From Paenibacillus senegalensis JC66 (lineage in GTDB: Bacteria > Bacillota > Bacilli > Paenibacillales > NBRC-103111): DNA of 64,000 nucleotides. Position 1 is the first letter of the stretch; each line of letters starts with the position of its first letter. Below the pieces are notes generated by a model that did no database searches, had not been told where the DNA came from, and worked only from the letters and a program-made list of their open reading frames with translations. This document shows positions 42,377-51,154 of this stretch, one piece after another. Where the stretch lies: positions 161,238 to 225,237 of the forward strand of contig NZ_HE610957.1 of the NCBI RefSeq assembly GCF_000285515.1, written 5' to 3'. A program made the translations under genes and the position numbers.

Positions 42377-42815
42377 TCCACTTAACCTCCCTCAGATATT
42401 AACCCTTATCACACAATGTAAGGGTTTTCAAATTGCGACAAACCGATGTTGCCAATGACTTGAACCAGCCACCCGCAAATGAACGACTGCGTGGATCGCC
42501 CTCCTCACCTCAAGTAAATGGACAGTAGGCAAGCTCCAATCCTGCTCATCAACACCGCCTCATCCCGGAATCTGATTTATATACCCAGCTGTCCAGAAGC
42601 GTAGCGGACGGTGCTATCCAGTGAATAGAATTGTAATATTATAATGATAAGTTCACTGTACTAATTAATAGTTTGCATAAAATCGGCTGGCAAATCAAGC
42701 AAAATTTCAGCACCCTCTCCTCACACGGAACACAAAATAAGCTCCATCATCTTAAGGACGGAGCGAATTGGCCAGCACCCTTTTTACATAAACCTCGCTT
42801 TTCATGATCTCACTA
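42377..42815. other. Intergenic stretch between the heparinase-like and AlkD-like genes
   Basis: About 440 bases without a supported gene. The only structures I see are the terminator of the AlkD-like gene (42733-42764) and the AT-rich area at 42625-42690, which may hold the heparinase-like promoter region in part. Confidence 0.5.
42733..42764 (-). terminator. Terminator of the AlkD-like gene
   Basis: GCTCCATC (42741-42748) and GACGGAGC (42757-42764) pair with one mismatch. On the minus strand TTATTTTGTG follows. Confidence 0.65.
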
Positions 42816-43523
42816 TTAACATCTTACATATTTGCGTTTGAAACCAATTCTCCCCCGGTCCACTTCTTTTTGAATACTTTCGTAAGCGTTTAGGAAGCTG
42901 CTTTTTTTCTTGTCCCGTTTGACTTCAACTATCCCTACTTCCTTTGCAGTCTGGACTGCCTCATCATGTAGCGGCAAATAGGAAACCCCGACAGTGTATA
43001 GAAAATTATTCATAGCCGATTTCGTACGTTCTGGCGATTCATGAATCGAGCTTTTTACAATATCCAGCATATTGGAAATTCTGGTTTCGGAAAATTCATG
43101 ATCTTGGCGATTTCCCAAAAGCCAGCAGTAGCAGCACCAGCCGCCTGACATCCTTAGCTCATTACCACTTGCGATCCATTTATCGGCAACGTCTTGGGCA
43201 ATATCTGACTCCGATAAAGTTACGGCGACTACATAATCGGACAGCATATAAAAATAGGCTCCATCCATCCAGCGATCGTAATCGGACTCATTCATTGCTT
43301 TGGGATCGGCAATAATGCCTGCAAAGTACATGGCATCATAGTTGCCTGTGGCATACAGCTCCTCGGCCAAAGGCTGATTGATTTTTATTTTCTTAGCGAT
43401 TGGTTTCATAGCGCCAGTAGCCACGCCAAAAAGCGGCTCGTGAGCGCCATTGCTTAGATAAGTCTTTTTTATACGTTCCTTGCCGAGCGCTTCCAGCTCC
43501 TGCATAACCATTGCGAATTCCAT
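42816..43523 (-). CDS. DNA alkylation repair protein (AlkD-like HEAT-repeat family)
   Basis: A 235-residue all-helical protein of the AlkD/AlkC-like DNA alkylation repair group. Typical elements are LSNGAHEPLFGVATGAMK, AEELYATGNYDAMYFAGII and WIASGNELRMSGGWCCYCW. The last part, with RDKKKSSFLNAYESIQKEV, is basic. AlkD enzymes excise 3- and 7-alkylpurines; the members of the wider family also include non-catalytic relatives. AAAGGAAGAG precedes the ATG at 43523. Confidence 0.8.
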   Translation of the reverse strand: MEFAMVMQELEALGKERIKKTYLSNGAHEPLFGVATGAMKPIAKKIKINQPLAEELYATGNYDAMYFAGIIADPKAMNESDYDRWMDGAYFYMLSDYVVAVTLSESDIAQDVADKWIASGNELRMSGGWCCYCWLLGNRQDHEFSETRISNMLDIVKSSIHESPERTKSAMNNFLYTVGVSYLPLHDEAVQTAKEVGIVEVKRDKKKSSFLNAYESIQKEVDRGRIGFKRKYVRC

Positions 43524-43708
43524 GCTATCTCTTCCTTTCTTAATCAATCATGCACTCTTCCCTCTTCGACCTTGTACTATTATACTATTTTTTAGCTTTT
43601 TCCGTCGGTGAACTTGGGTGTAGGGCTGCACGGAATTTTTCTTGGCCTTTAAAAGGGGGCGTTCGTTATTTTGAAATACTTCTTCACGAATTCTCTACAG
43701 GCGTTGAA

Positions 43709-44149
43709 CTACGCGCCCTTTTCCTCGACCGCCCGAATATAGTGCCCGTCCGGATCAAAGAAGGTGAAGTACCCGAAATCATTAGTAAAAACAGGTTCCT
43801 GCTCAATATGGGCGCCAGCTTGTATCATCCGTTCATGCAAAGCAAGCAAATCATTCGTTAACAGCTCTATCATCGTCACGTACCCCGTGCTGCTTGTGAC
43901 AAAGAAAGGGCGGGGAAATTTAAACTTTAATGGGGTGACATCCTCCGGCCTTGCCTCCATCAGGAAAATACCCGGACCGTTCCCATTTTTCAGTCCAACA
44001 TGAGCCTCTCCGAACGAATAATCGGCTGAAATCAAGTCATAGCCCAGTCCATCGCAATAAAAATCCACCGATTTTTTTAAATTTGTGACGGGAAGCCTCA
44101 TGCAGCAGTAACCGATCACATCAGCACGATTCGTTTGTTTGTTCGTCAT
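43709..44149 (-). CDS. VOC-superfamily (glyoxalase/bleomycin-resistance-like) protein
   Basis: A 146-residue protein with the beta-alpha-beta-beta-beta repeat of the vicinal oxygen chelate fold: CMRLPVTNLKKSVDFYCDGL, VGLKNGNGPGIFLMEA, and YFTFFDPDGHYIRAVEE with a typical late Glu. The ATG at 44149 follows GGGGGGTAATTGGA. It lies 20 bases after the end of the GyrI-like pseudogene in the same direction. The substrate is unknown. Confidence 0.78.
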   Translation of the reverse strand: MTNKQTNRADVIGYCCMRLPVTNLKKSVDFYCDGLGYDLISADYSFGEAHVGLKNGNGPGIFLMEARPEDVTPLKFKFPRPFFVTSSTGYVTMIELLTNDLLALHERMIQAGAHIEQEPVFTNDFGYFTFFDPDGHYIRAVEEKGA

Positions 44150-44169
44150 TCCAATTACCCCCCGAAATT

Positions 44170-44617
44170 TCATTTTATTTGTATGTACATATCGAATTCG
44201 CTAGCCTCATCTTCCCCCCTGAATCTTTCATCATAAACTTCAAAACATACTATGTCATACTGCTCATAATTCATCAAAGATAACCAGTTAATGATCATAT
44301 CGAATGTCTCTTTAATCTTGCTTAGAGGCCCTTTGTGTGTCATACCTGCATACCGGCCAGCAGGGATAATATAGGAAAACATTCCTTCTGGAACAACGCT
44401 CAATGATTCAACCTGCACTCCTGCCAGGTAACCCGGCTCATTTCTTTTAATGACTCCAAGCGTTTCAATGCCGTTCTTTCGACCAGGAACCACTTCCATT
44501 CTATCCAACAAAACAGGCCAAACATCAATAGGATTAACCGGTTGGCCAATGCTTCCAATTCCAATTACTTTTTTCTTTAAATTCTTGAATGATTGGTTTC
44601 ATATTCTGTTTCTCCAT
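44170..44617 (-). pseudogene. GyrI-like (effector-binding) protein, broken by a one-base frameshift
   Basis: A 113-residue reading frame (44511-44170) resembles the C-terminal part of GyrI-like small-molecule binding proteins (EGMFSYIIPAGRYAGMTHKG, FDMYIQIK). Upstream, a second frame starts at 44617 or 44602 (MEKQNMKPIIQEFKEK). Dropping one A from the A6 run at 44569-44574 (plus T6) joins them: EFKEK then VIGIGSIGQPVNPIDVWPVLLDRM. The intact protein would be about 148 residues. The gene is either truly broken or a sequencing error in a homopolymer. Confidence 0.68.
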
Positions 44618-44682
44618 ATATTTATTTGAGTTTCCATCATGTTTCAACTCCAGCTTATGTGACCGTTCAGTTAAAAATATTT

Positions 44683-45687
44683 TCAATGAATCCATGTTTC
44701 CGACCAGTAGCCCTTCATAAACTTCAGCAACCGCTCCAAGACCTCAATCCCCTGCGACTCCGCTTCTTTGGCTTCTTGAAGCAGATCTGCCGCCCGGTCC
44801 GCAACTGCCGGATCGTCAGGCCGCCCGCCATGCGGAAATGGGAATAGCTCTCGTATGTTAACCAAAGCAGCCGCCGACTTTGAATAATGCGCCGCCGCCT
44901 CTGCAGCCATTTTTCGAACCGTGCGCTCAACGACATTCTCACCATTCCAATGAATCACCAATTCACGCAGAAACTGTACTGCAAACTCGCGGGCATCGCT
45001 AATAACCGCGATATTATAGGCGTTGCCGAACGGCTCAGCTTTCCTCCGCTGCATACAGGAAATCCAGGCATCATAACCCGCAAGACCAATCATATACTTC
45101 CCCTCAAAAATGTGCTGCCATTCCCTCCCGCGTGCATGCTCCACGATCATGTCAAGCGCCATCCGAAGCGTTTCATATTTGGAATGCGGAAGACTTTCGC
45201 TTATTGCTGTAACCCATAACATATTTCGGCTCTCGACGAAATCAGAATACGACAAAGTGCCCTCTTTCGAGACATCCTTGGCGTGAAACAGCTGCTTTTC
45301 GTCATCGTAACCATAGATAAGTCCGAATTCCGGAATGAACAGATCAAAGCTGATGACCGGAATTCCATTGTCAATTGACTGTTGGATCAGGGCCAGCACC
45401 TTCTCCACCTTTTCCGGTGTAAACGGCTTTTCAGTGTCCGAGAGGCTGCTGATGAACCCTAAATTGCACAGATTTCGCCTGACCAGATAGCCGCCGGGAA
45501 ACATCGTCGGACCTGCGACATCGATATGATCAGGATCAATATTGATGCGAAAAGCATGGCCGGTGATCCCCATCACATCCACTAATGAATAATGCTTCTT
45601 GTCGGTGTAGGCGACTGCGGCATGAATCACGGCTGCAGCGCTCGTCATAGTCTTTGTCCAATCTTTTTGTCCGCTGATTTCGCTCAT
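44683..45687 (-). CDS. Uncharacterised 334-residue protein next to an ECF sigma factor
   Basis: A cytoplasmic protein with no signal peptide. The first half has a DVMGITGHAFRINIDPDHID block near 35-55 and GIPVISFDLFIPEFGLIYGY near 105-125, a pattern reminiscent of BtrH- or C39-like papain-fold proteins, though no full catalytic dyad can be confirmed. The C-terminal half is helical. AGAGGAG precedes the ATG. It lies 15 bases after the stop of the ECF sigma factor gene and probably forms an operon with it. I do not assign a function. Confidence 0.65.
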   Translation of the reverse strand: MSEISGQKDWTKTMTSAAAVIHAAVAYTDKKHYSLVDVMGITGHAFRINIDPDHIDVAGPTMFPGGYLVRRNLCNLGFISSLSDTEKPFTPEKVEKVLALIQQSIDNGIPVISFDLFIPEFGLIYGYDDEKQLFHAKDVSKEGTLSYSDFVESRNMLWVTAISESLPHSKYETLRMALDMIVEHARGREWQHIFEGKYMIGLAGYDAWISCMQRRKAEPFGNAYNIAVISDAREFAVQFLRELVIHWNGENVVERTVRKMAAEAAAHYSKSAAALVNIRELFPFPHGGRPDDPAVADRAADLLQEAKEAESQGIEVLERLLKFMKGYWSETWIH

Positions 45688-45702
45688 TACATTTCTCCTC
45701 TC

Positions 45703-46488
45703 TTAAATCTGGGGGCTCTGCAATATATTAATCCGTTTCTGCCCCAACTCAGCGCGCTGCCGCACATACAGTCTGATCGTGACGCGGATACGCTCCCTTT
45801 GCACCTTGGCCCTTGAACGGGAAAGCAAATTGTAAACATTTGCCCTTGTTGTATCAAAAAGCTGCGCAATCTCTTCGGGGGAAAGCTCGCGAAAGAAATG
45901 GGCTTCAAAAATCTGCCGTTCGTGCCTGCTAAGGCAATTCAATAAAGAACTAAGCTGCTCCATCAATTCCTTGCGAAGTATCCCTTTGGCGGGATCACTG
46001 CCTTGCTGCGCCTCCTCTGCAGCAGAACGGGACATTCGGTACAGGATCCGATCGATATCCCCCCAATCCGTGGAATCTGAATCCCCGCAGTAGCCCGCAT
46101 CGGAATAGCTGCTTTTCGCGTTGAACCCGGCAAACGGCTGCTCCTTGGCAAAAGGGCCGCCGCGGCGAAGCTTCATATACGCCTGATTACGGACGATTGT
46201 ATGCAGCCATGGGAGAAATCTGCTGACATCCGTTAGGGTGCCAAGGTGCAGAAATGCCCGAATGAGCGCATCCTGTACGATATCTTCTGCAAGATAATCA
46301 TCGCGGGCGATCGTATTCGCCCAACCATAAGCCTGTGCCCTATGGGTGCGCACCAACTCGCTGAATGCCTCCTGGTCGCCGCTCCGAGCTCGTTCAACAA
46401 GCTCCCGGTCTGCTTCCAGTCGAGCTTCATTCACGGCCGTGGCTACTCTGTCCAATCCTATGCTGGGTTTGGTCTCGATATTGAGCAA
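45703..46488 (-). CDS. RNA polymerase sigma factor, ECF-like sigma-70 family
   Basis: A 261-residue sigma factor. Region 2 has SGDQEAFSELVRTHRAQAY and DDYLAEDIVQDALIRAFLHL, and region 4 has LNCLSRHERQIFEAHFF and the recognition helix SPEEIAQLFDTTRANVYNLLSRS. It starts with TTG at 46488, 7 bases after AAGGAGGT. The region between the two domains is longer than usual (about 80 residues). No anti-sigma gene of the zinc type follows; the next gene is an uncharacterised 334-residue protein. Confidence 0.85.
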   Translation of the reverse strand: MLNIETKPSIGLDRVATAVNEARLEADRELVERARSGDQEAFSELVRTHRAQAYGWANTIARDDYLAEDIVQDALIRAFLHLGTLTDVSRFLPWLHTIVRNQAYMKLRRGGPFAKEQPFAGFNAKSSYSDAGYCGDSDSTDWGDIDRILYRMSRSAAEEAQQGSDPAKGILRKELMEQLSSLLNCLSRHERQIFEAHFFRELSPEEIAQLFDTTRANVYNLLSRSRAKVQRERIRVTIRLYVRQRAELGQKRINILQSPQI

Positions 46489-46797
46489 TCACTGCACCTC
46501 CTTACCTCTATCAGATGCCAACGGAAGCTGAGATCTATCACTATTAAGAAAATAATACGCGGCAAAGCGTACTCTAATTTTTCCATTAAACTTTCAGTTC
46601 CCTTGCTGAATATCTCCTATTACTGGAAATCACGATACTATTTAATTCTTCATGTTAAAAATGTTTCCTTTATTTATAATGTTTTCGTTATAGAAATGAC
46701 CTCTGTGTCATTATGCAATATAAAAAGACAACCCGATTAGAGGTTGCCTTTCAATCTTTTTATTCTCCAGCGGATTTCCAAAAAGCCTCGTTCTAAC
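46489..46797. other. Intergenic stretch between the sigma-factor and AraC-type genes
   Basis: About 310 bases without a supported gene. It includes the terminator of the AraC-type gene (46722-46749). I see nothing else. Confidence 0.5.
46722..46749 (-). terminator. Terminator of the AraC-type regulator gene
   Basis: AGACAACC (46726-46733) and GGTTGCCT (46742-46749) form an 8-bp stem with one G-U pair. On the minus strand TTTTTATAT follows. Confidence 0.7.
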
Positions 46798-47616
46798 TTA
46801 TTTTTTCTTTACAGGAACCCAAATTTCCAAAGTTGTGTCATCGCCTCTGACTATTTCAGGTGCTTCGGCCAATTCATAACCGGAGGTAGGGAACCATTCG
46901 GTGTACACCCGCTCCCAGGTCTTTAATAAGGCTTCTGGAATTTCTCCAGTTACTTGAAATACTGCCCAGGTTTGAGGCGAGATCTCCAACTGCTCAAGCT
47001 CTTTGGGGCATGGCTTAGTCGTAGCAGCAGCCACATAGTAATCGACTTCCCCATTTTTATTCGTCCGGCTAACATGAAGAGTGCCCGAAAAAGAAGTGTT
47101 ATCATAAGGCTTAACTATTTCCTCGATTTCTTCTAATTGCTCCCACATGTTCGGATTGAATTCGTCTCCACCCGCTACCGTTTCCTTTTTTCCCACGACG
47201 GTAAAAGCTTCCTTCTCCACAATTTTGTAATTCATTTCTACATCTCCTTTAATCGCGAATTGAAAGGTCATCCTAGGAAATGCTTTTAATGATACGTTAG
47301 CGTTTTTTACTGAACTTGGCGTAACCCCATGCATTGCCTGAAATGCTCTGGCAAAGGAATCCGGTGAATGGTAGCCATACTGAATGGCAACATCTATCAC
47401 TCTTAAGTTCCCTTTTTTCAAAGCGAAAGCCGCCAGAGTCATGCGTCTTCTACGGACATAATCTGCAAGAGTTATACCTGCTATGAACGAAAACATTCGT
47501 TTAAAGTGATGCTCGGAGAAGCAGGCTATTCTGGCTACCTCTTTGTAATTAATTTCCTGATCCAAATGATCTTCAATATAACTTATCGCTGCGTTCATAT
47601 TTTCAAGCAGATCCAT
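46798..47616 (-). CDS. AraC-family regulator with GyrI-like effector domain
   Basis: A 272-residue regulator. The two helix-turn-helix motifs are at the N-terminus (INYKEVARIACFSEHHFKRMF, then VIDVAIQYGYHSPDSFARAFQ). The GyrI-like domain (about 115-272) binds small molecules, as in Rob- or BmrR-type regulators. GGGAGGTTGC precedes the ATG. It may be related in role to the nearby broken GyrI-like gene (44170-44617), but no clear target is beside it. Confidence 0.85.
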   Translation of the reverse strand: MDLLENMNAAISYIEDHLDQEINYKEVARIACFSEHHFKRMFSFIAGITLADYVRRRRMTLAAFALKKGNLRVIDVAIQYGYHSPDSFARAFQAMHGVTPSSVKNANVSLKAFPRMTFQFAIKGDVEMNYKIVEKEAFTVVGKKETVAGGDEFNPNMWEQLEEIEEIVKPYDNTSFSGTLHVSRTNKNGEVDYYVAAATTKPCPKELEQLEISPQTWAVFQVTGEIPEALLKTWERVYTEWFPTSGYELAEAPEIVRGDDTTLEIWVPVKKK

Positions 47617-47681
47617 TAGAGCAACCTCCCTTCACTTTTAAGGCTAACAAAATGATAACACCATGATCTGATAAAATCTGT

Positions 47682-47843
47682 TCAGGTTTGTCGGGTCGGG
47701 TTGTTAAAATAATGATCGAATGCTGTTGAGTATCCTTGTCCTGTGTCCACCTCTGTTAGAGTAATGTCCCACAGCACGACTTTTGTATCCGGGTTTGGAT
47801 CATCGTTACTTATTTTTATGGTAAGCTCTTCCCTTGAATACAT
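47682..47843 (-). CDS. Small hypothetical protein (53 aa)
   Basis: An ATG at 47843 follows AAAGGAAACG at about 11 bases and gives 53 residues to a TGA at 47682. The peptide begins MYSREELTIKISNDDPNPDT and ends in FDHYFNNPTRQT. Its codon pattern and the acidic, Asn/Asp-rich composition look like a genuine protein. It sits between the AraC-type gene and the zinc dehydrogenase gene and is below the length cut-off used for larger frames. I do not recognise a family. Confidence 0.45.
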   Translation of the reverse strand: MYSREELTIKISNDDPNPDTKVVLWDITLTEVDTGQGYSTAFDHYFNNPTRQT

Positions 47844-48085
47844 AAACGCACCGTTTCCTTTAGCAATTCATCAAATGGACAATTACAATAATATATTATG
47901 GTTTTGATGGACTAAAGCTATAAAATAGAAGGAGTAGATTTTTATAAGGCCTACACCATTTTAATTAATGATGTTAATTCTTTACGCCGTTAATCCATCA
48001 TGCTCTTTACTTCTATTGGGGCTTTAATGTTGCAACTTTAGCATTTGCTTGAAGGTTATACAATGGTAGAGAAGGTAATAAAAAT
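47844..48085. other. AT-rich intergenic stretch
   Basis: About 240 bases between the 53-residue ORF and the dehydrogenase terminator. It is AT-rich, with several in-phase A and T runs, and no gene or clear repeat is visible. Confidence 0.4.
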
Positions 48086-48116
48086 GCGCACACTCCTTTA
48101 AAAATCGAGTGTGCGC
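48081..48116 (-). terminator. Terminator of the polyol catabolic operon
   Basis: GCGCACACTC (48086-48095) and GAGTGTGCGC (48107-48116) form a perfect 10-bp stem. On the minus strand ATTTTTATT follows. It ends the operon running from the ROK regulator to the dehydrogenase. Confidence 0.88.
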
Positions 48117-48141
48117 TTATTATAAAACAGGGAAAGCATGC

Positions 48142-49149
48142 TTAATCAAACCGGATTTGCAGCTTCAAAAAGTCAGGATCGCGTTTTCCTCTGAAATAGT
48201 CTACTGCCTCCTGCATGGTCATTACTTGAGAAACAAGTGGCTGCAATTGAATCCTTCCATCCTTTATCCATTGAAAGGCTGACAAAAAAGTGCCATTAAG
48301 AGCCATGGAGCCTACAATGGTCCATTCCGAATGATATACTTTGTATGGATGGATCCGTATAACTGCGTCAGGTGCTGCAACACCAAACTGAAGGAATTTA
48401 GAGGAGCCGCCCATAAAGTCAAACGCCTTTTCGATAACGCTAGGAATTCCTGTTACGTCAACAACAATATCGAATCCATCCTCGTCTTCAAGAGAAAGCT
48501 CCTTCTCCAAATTTCCGCTTAACACCCCTTTGGTAGCTCCCAACTGCAAAGCCAAATCAAGCTTTTTTTGCGAAATATCGACAACAACAAGCTCTGATGC
48601 TCCCGCCTGAGCCATGGCCTGTACTAATTGTAGTCCCATAGCTCCTGCCCCGAACAACAACACCCGGGAGGCTACTTCCATCTTCAAGCGGTTCATCGCC
48701 TGAACTACGCAAGCCATCGGCTCGATAAAAGCCGCCTCTTCCTCAGACATGCTGTCCGGAATAGCAACCAGCTTGTCTGCAGACACCTTCACATATTCCG
48801 CCATACTCCCCTGAAGTGTTGTGCCCAACCCGCCAAATTGAATGCATAAATTCGTTCTATGAGCCCTGCAATGCCTGCATTTACCACAGCCGACACTTGG
48901 ATCAGCGCTTACCCGGTCGCCAATGCGGTAATGCTCTACCCCTTCTCCCAATTCATGAATAACTCCTGAAAATTCATGTCCGGGAACAACCGGATATTCC
49001 AGTTCCATGTTTCCTTCAAAAATATGAATATCTGTACCGCATATACCTGCCCGTAACACTTTCACGGTCACTTCATTAGGACCGGGCTTTGGATAAGAAA
49101 TCTCTTTAATAGAAATACTGTGGGGAGCATCTATAACTAGAGCTTTCAT
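48142..49149 (-). CDS. Zinc-dependent medium-chain dehydrogenase (sorbitol/threonine-dehydrogenase-like), first copy
   Basis: A 335-residue MDR enzyme. The catalytic zinc site has Cys37 (ICGTDIH), His58 and Glu59 (PGHEFSG). The structural zinc is bound by Cys88, 91, 94 and 102 (GCGKCRHCRAHRTNLC). The NAD site is LFGAGAMGLQLVQ. This motif set is shared by sorbitol, xylitol, galactitol and threonine dehydrogenases. In this operon the likely role is to oxidise a polyol to a ketose. AAGGGGTG stands 8 bases before the ATG. Confidence 0.88.
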   Translation of the reverse strand: MKALVIDAPHSISIKEISYPKPGPNEVTVKVLRAGICGTDIHIFEGNMELEYPVVPGHEFSGVIHELGEGVEHYRIGDRVSADPSVGCGKCRHCRAHRTNLCIQFGGLGTTLQGSMAEYVKVSADKLVAIPDSMSEEEAAFIEPMACVVQAMNRLKMEVASRVLLFGAGAMGLQLVQAMAQAGASELVVVDISQKKLDLALQLGATKGVLSGNLEKELSLEDEDGFDIVVDVTGIPSVIEKAFDFMGGSSKFLQFGVAAPDAVIRIHPYKVYHSEWTIVGSMALNGTFLSAFQWIKDGRIQLQPLVSQVMTMQEAVDYFRGKRDPDFLKLQIRFD

Positions 49150-49185
49150 TGGAGGGACACCCCTTTTGACGGATTAATCGTAAAC

Positions 49186-50175
49186 TCATTTTAAAAAGGC
49201 AGGATTGCTTCCATGCAGAGCCTGCCAAGCTACGGATAAACTGGCATAATCCCCAATCTCTTCTTTTAAAGCGGAAGGAACAATCTGGCACACACCTAAA
49301 GAATGGGAAAGTGTTTCTTTTCTTACTACTTCCAACATGTATTTTTCCAACAGTTCTTGCTGTCTAACATAAATGCTTCCTATTATTATCCTTTCGGGAT
49401 TTAAAATATCAATTAGAATACTAATCCCTTGGCCTAGCTTTCTGCCGACGATTTCAAAAATTTTCAAGGCCAGCGGATCACCATCCTGGGCCGCCAAGCC
49501 GATTTTTTCAGTGGTCACTAATGGAAGAGTCTCGACAGTTGAACAAAAGGAAGGGGGATTTCCATGATGTATTTGCTCAATAATAAGCTCTTCAGCTAGC
49601 TTTGGTATGCTGCCCCCACTGCAAAAGCCGGCAAATGACCCCGTTTTCCCATATTCAAAAGGTCCGTCATTCTCTAGACGAATATGCCCAACTTCTCCGG
49701 CCATATCATTTGTTCCCGCGTATAGCTGTCCGTTTAGAATCAAACCGGCCCCCATACCAGTCCCGAATGTAAGGAAGATGACATTATCATAACCCCTGCC
49801 GGCCCCCCATTTCCATTCTGCAACTGCGCAGGCATTAGCATCGTTCTGAACTGCAGCCGGTACTTGGTAGCGCTCTCGTAATGGAGATAAAATATCATAA
49901 TGGTTCCACTCCATTAGGTTTGGTGGAGACATAATCAAGCCCCGTCCACTATCTAAAGGTCCTCCGCAGCTGATTCCAATCGCGTCTAAACGGGAATACT
50001 TCTTTTCAGATAGCAATTGACCAATAGAGCTTATATATTGATCCATCGCTTTTTCCGGGTCCTGTGGGGTTGGGAACTTCTTTTTAGCAATGATTCTCAT
50101 CCCGGTTTCATCAGGAATACCCAGACAAACTGCACTTTTGGTACCTCCGACATCAATACCCGCTAGAATATGCAA
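49186..50175 (-). CDS. ROK-family sugar kinase
   Basis: A 329-residue ROK kinase. The ATP-binding start AGIDVGGTKSAV and the catalytic region QNDANACAVAEWKWGAG with FGTGMGAGLILNG are intact. The usual zinc site (CxCGxxGCxE) is replaced by FCSGGSIPKLAEE, so metal binding is probably lost or changed. The TTG at 50175 is 7 bases after AGGAGG; a GTG at 50202 lies before that site and is rejected. It probably phosphorylates the sugar or ketose at C6 before the phosphofructokinase step. Confidence 0.85.
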   Translation of the reverse strand: MHILAGIDVGGTKSAVCLGIPDETGMRIIAKKKFPTPQDPEKAMDQYISSIGQLLSEKKYSRLDAIGISCGGPLDSGRGLIMSPPNLMEWNHYDILSPLRERYQVPAAVQNDANACAVAEWKWGAGRGYDNVIFLTFGTGMGAGLILNGQLYAGTNDMAGEVGHIRLENDGPFEYGKTGSFAGFCSGGSIPKLAEELIIEQIHHGNPPSFCSTVETLPLVTTEKIGLAAQDGDPLALKIFEIVGRKLGQGISILIDILNPERIIIGSIYVRQQELLEKYMLEVVRKETLSHSLGVCQIVPSALKEEIGDYASLSVAWQALHGSNPAFLK

Positions 50176-50246
50176 TCTCGATCCTCCTGTTGAACATATC
50201 ACTTGTTGACTTTTTCAATTGATTTAATGAATGATTTAATGAATGC

Positions 50247-51104
50247 TTAACGAACCCTTCCAACCGATCCTACTAGCTCCATCTTTTCTTTCACCAAATT
50301 TTTCAGCGCAGTCCGTGCTTCCGATAAATATTTTCTTGCATCGTCTACTTTCGGATTCTCTCCAATATACTGCTTCATGGTATTAGCATAAGTGTGTTTA
50401 ATTTCTGTACCGACATTAATCTTAGACATGCCAAGTGCAACGCATTTCTTCAACTGGTGCTCAGGAATCCCGGAACCGCCGTGCAAAACGAGTGGAACCT
50501 TGACTTTGCTCGCAATTTGTTCAATCCGTGCAAAATCTATGTTCGGCTCTGCTTTGTAAATGCCGTGCGCCGTTCCTATGGCCGGTGCCAGACTGGTTAT
50601 ATCCGTCAATTCCACAAATTTCGCGCATTCATCCGGGTCAGCCAGGACGCTATCCGCTTCATCCACGACAATGTCATCCTCTACCCCGCCTACTTTACCC
50701 AGCTCAGCCTCCACGTTAATGTTCATAGCTCTGGCAACTTGAGCTACCGCTTTAGTCCGTCTAACATTTTCATCAAATTCGTACATCGAAGCATCAATCA
50801 TAACCGAGGAGTACCCTGCACGAATACATTCGAGAATCAATTGATGATCTTGTCCATGATCGAGATGAAGGGCAACGGGAACTTTGACCTGGCCCATAGC
50901 TGTTTTAATCGCAGATACAATATAGTTCATTCCCAAATATTTAATCGCACTGGCCGTAGTCTGCACGATAACCGGAGCCTCGCATTCATCAGCAGCTTCG
51001 ATTACGGCTTGAATCATTTCCAAAGTATCGCAATTAATCGCGACTACCCCGTAGCCCTTTTGCCGGGCTTCTTCTAATAAAGGAGTGGATGATACGATAT
51101 TCAT
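50247..51104 (-). CDS. Class II fructose/tagatose-bisphosphate aldolase
   Basis: A 285-residue zinc aldolase of the Fba/GatY/KbaY class. Zinc and catalytic elements: ALHLDHGQDHQLILECI, GTAHGIYK, and LHGGSGIPEHQL; the Asn/Asp of INVGTEIK is also present. The ATG at 51104 follows GGAAGG. The enzyme splits a ketose 1,6-bisphosphate into dihydroxyacetone phosphate and glyceraldehyde 3-phosphate. Fructose and tagatose bisphosphates cannot be told apart from sequence alone. Confidence 0.87.
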   Translation of the reverse strand: MNIVSSTPLLEEARQKGYGVVAINCDTLEMIQAVIEAADECEAPVIVQTTASAIKYLGMNYIVSAIKTAMGQVKVPVALHLDHGQDHQLILECIRAGYSSVMIDASMYEFDENVRRTKAVAQVARAMNINVEAELGKVGGVEDDIVVDEADSVLADPDECAKFVELTDITSLAPAIGTAHGIYKAEPNIDFARIEQIASKVKVPLVLHGGSGIPEHQLKKCVALGMSKINVGTEIKHTYANTMKQYIGENPKVDDARKYLSEARTALKNLVKEKMELVGSVGRVR

Positions 51105-51154
51105 AATGATGACACCTTCCTTGTTGGTTTCGTTGGTTAATGCTGTATAGTCAA

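Noticed and set aside
38012..42402. Several plus-strand reading frames opposite the heparinase-like gene
   Set aside because: All are shadows of the long minus-strand gene: no ribosome binding sites, no recognisable families, and amino-acid composition expected from antisense codons.
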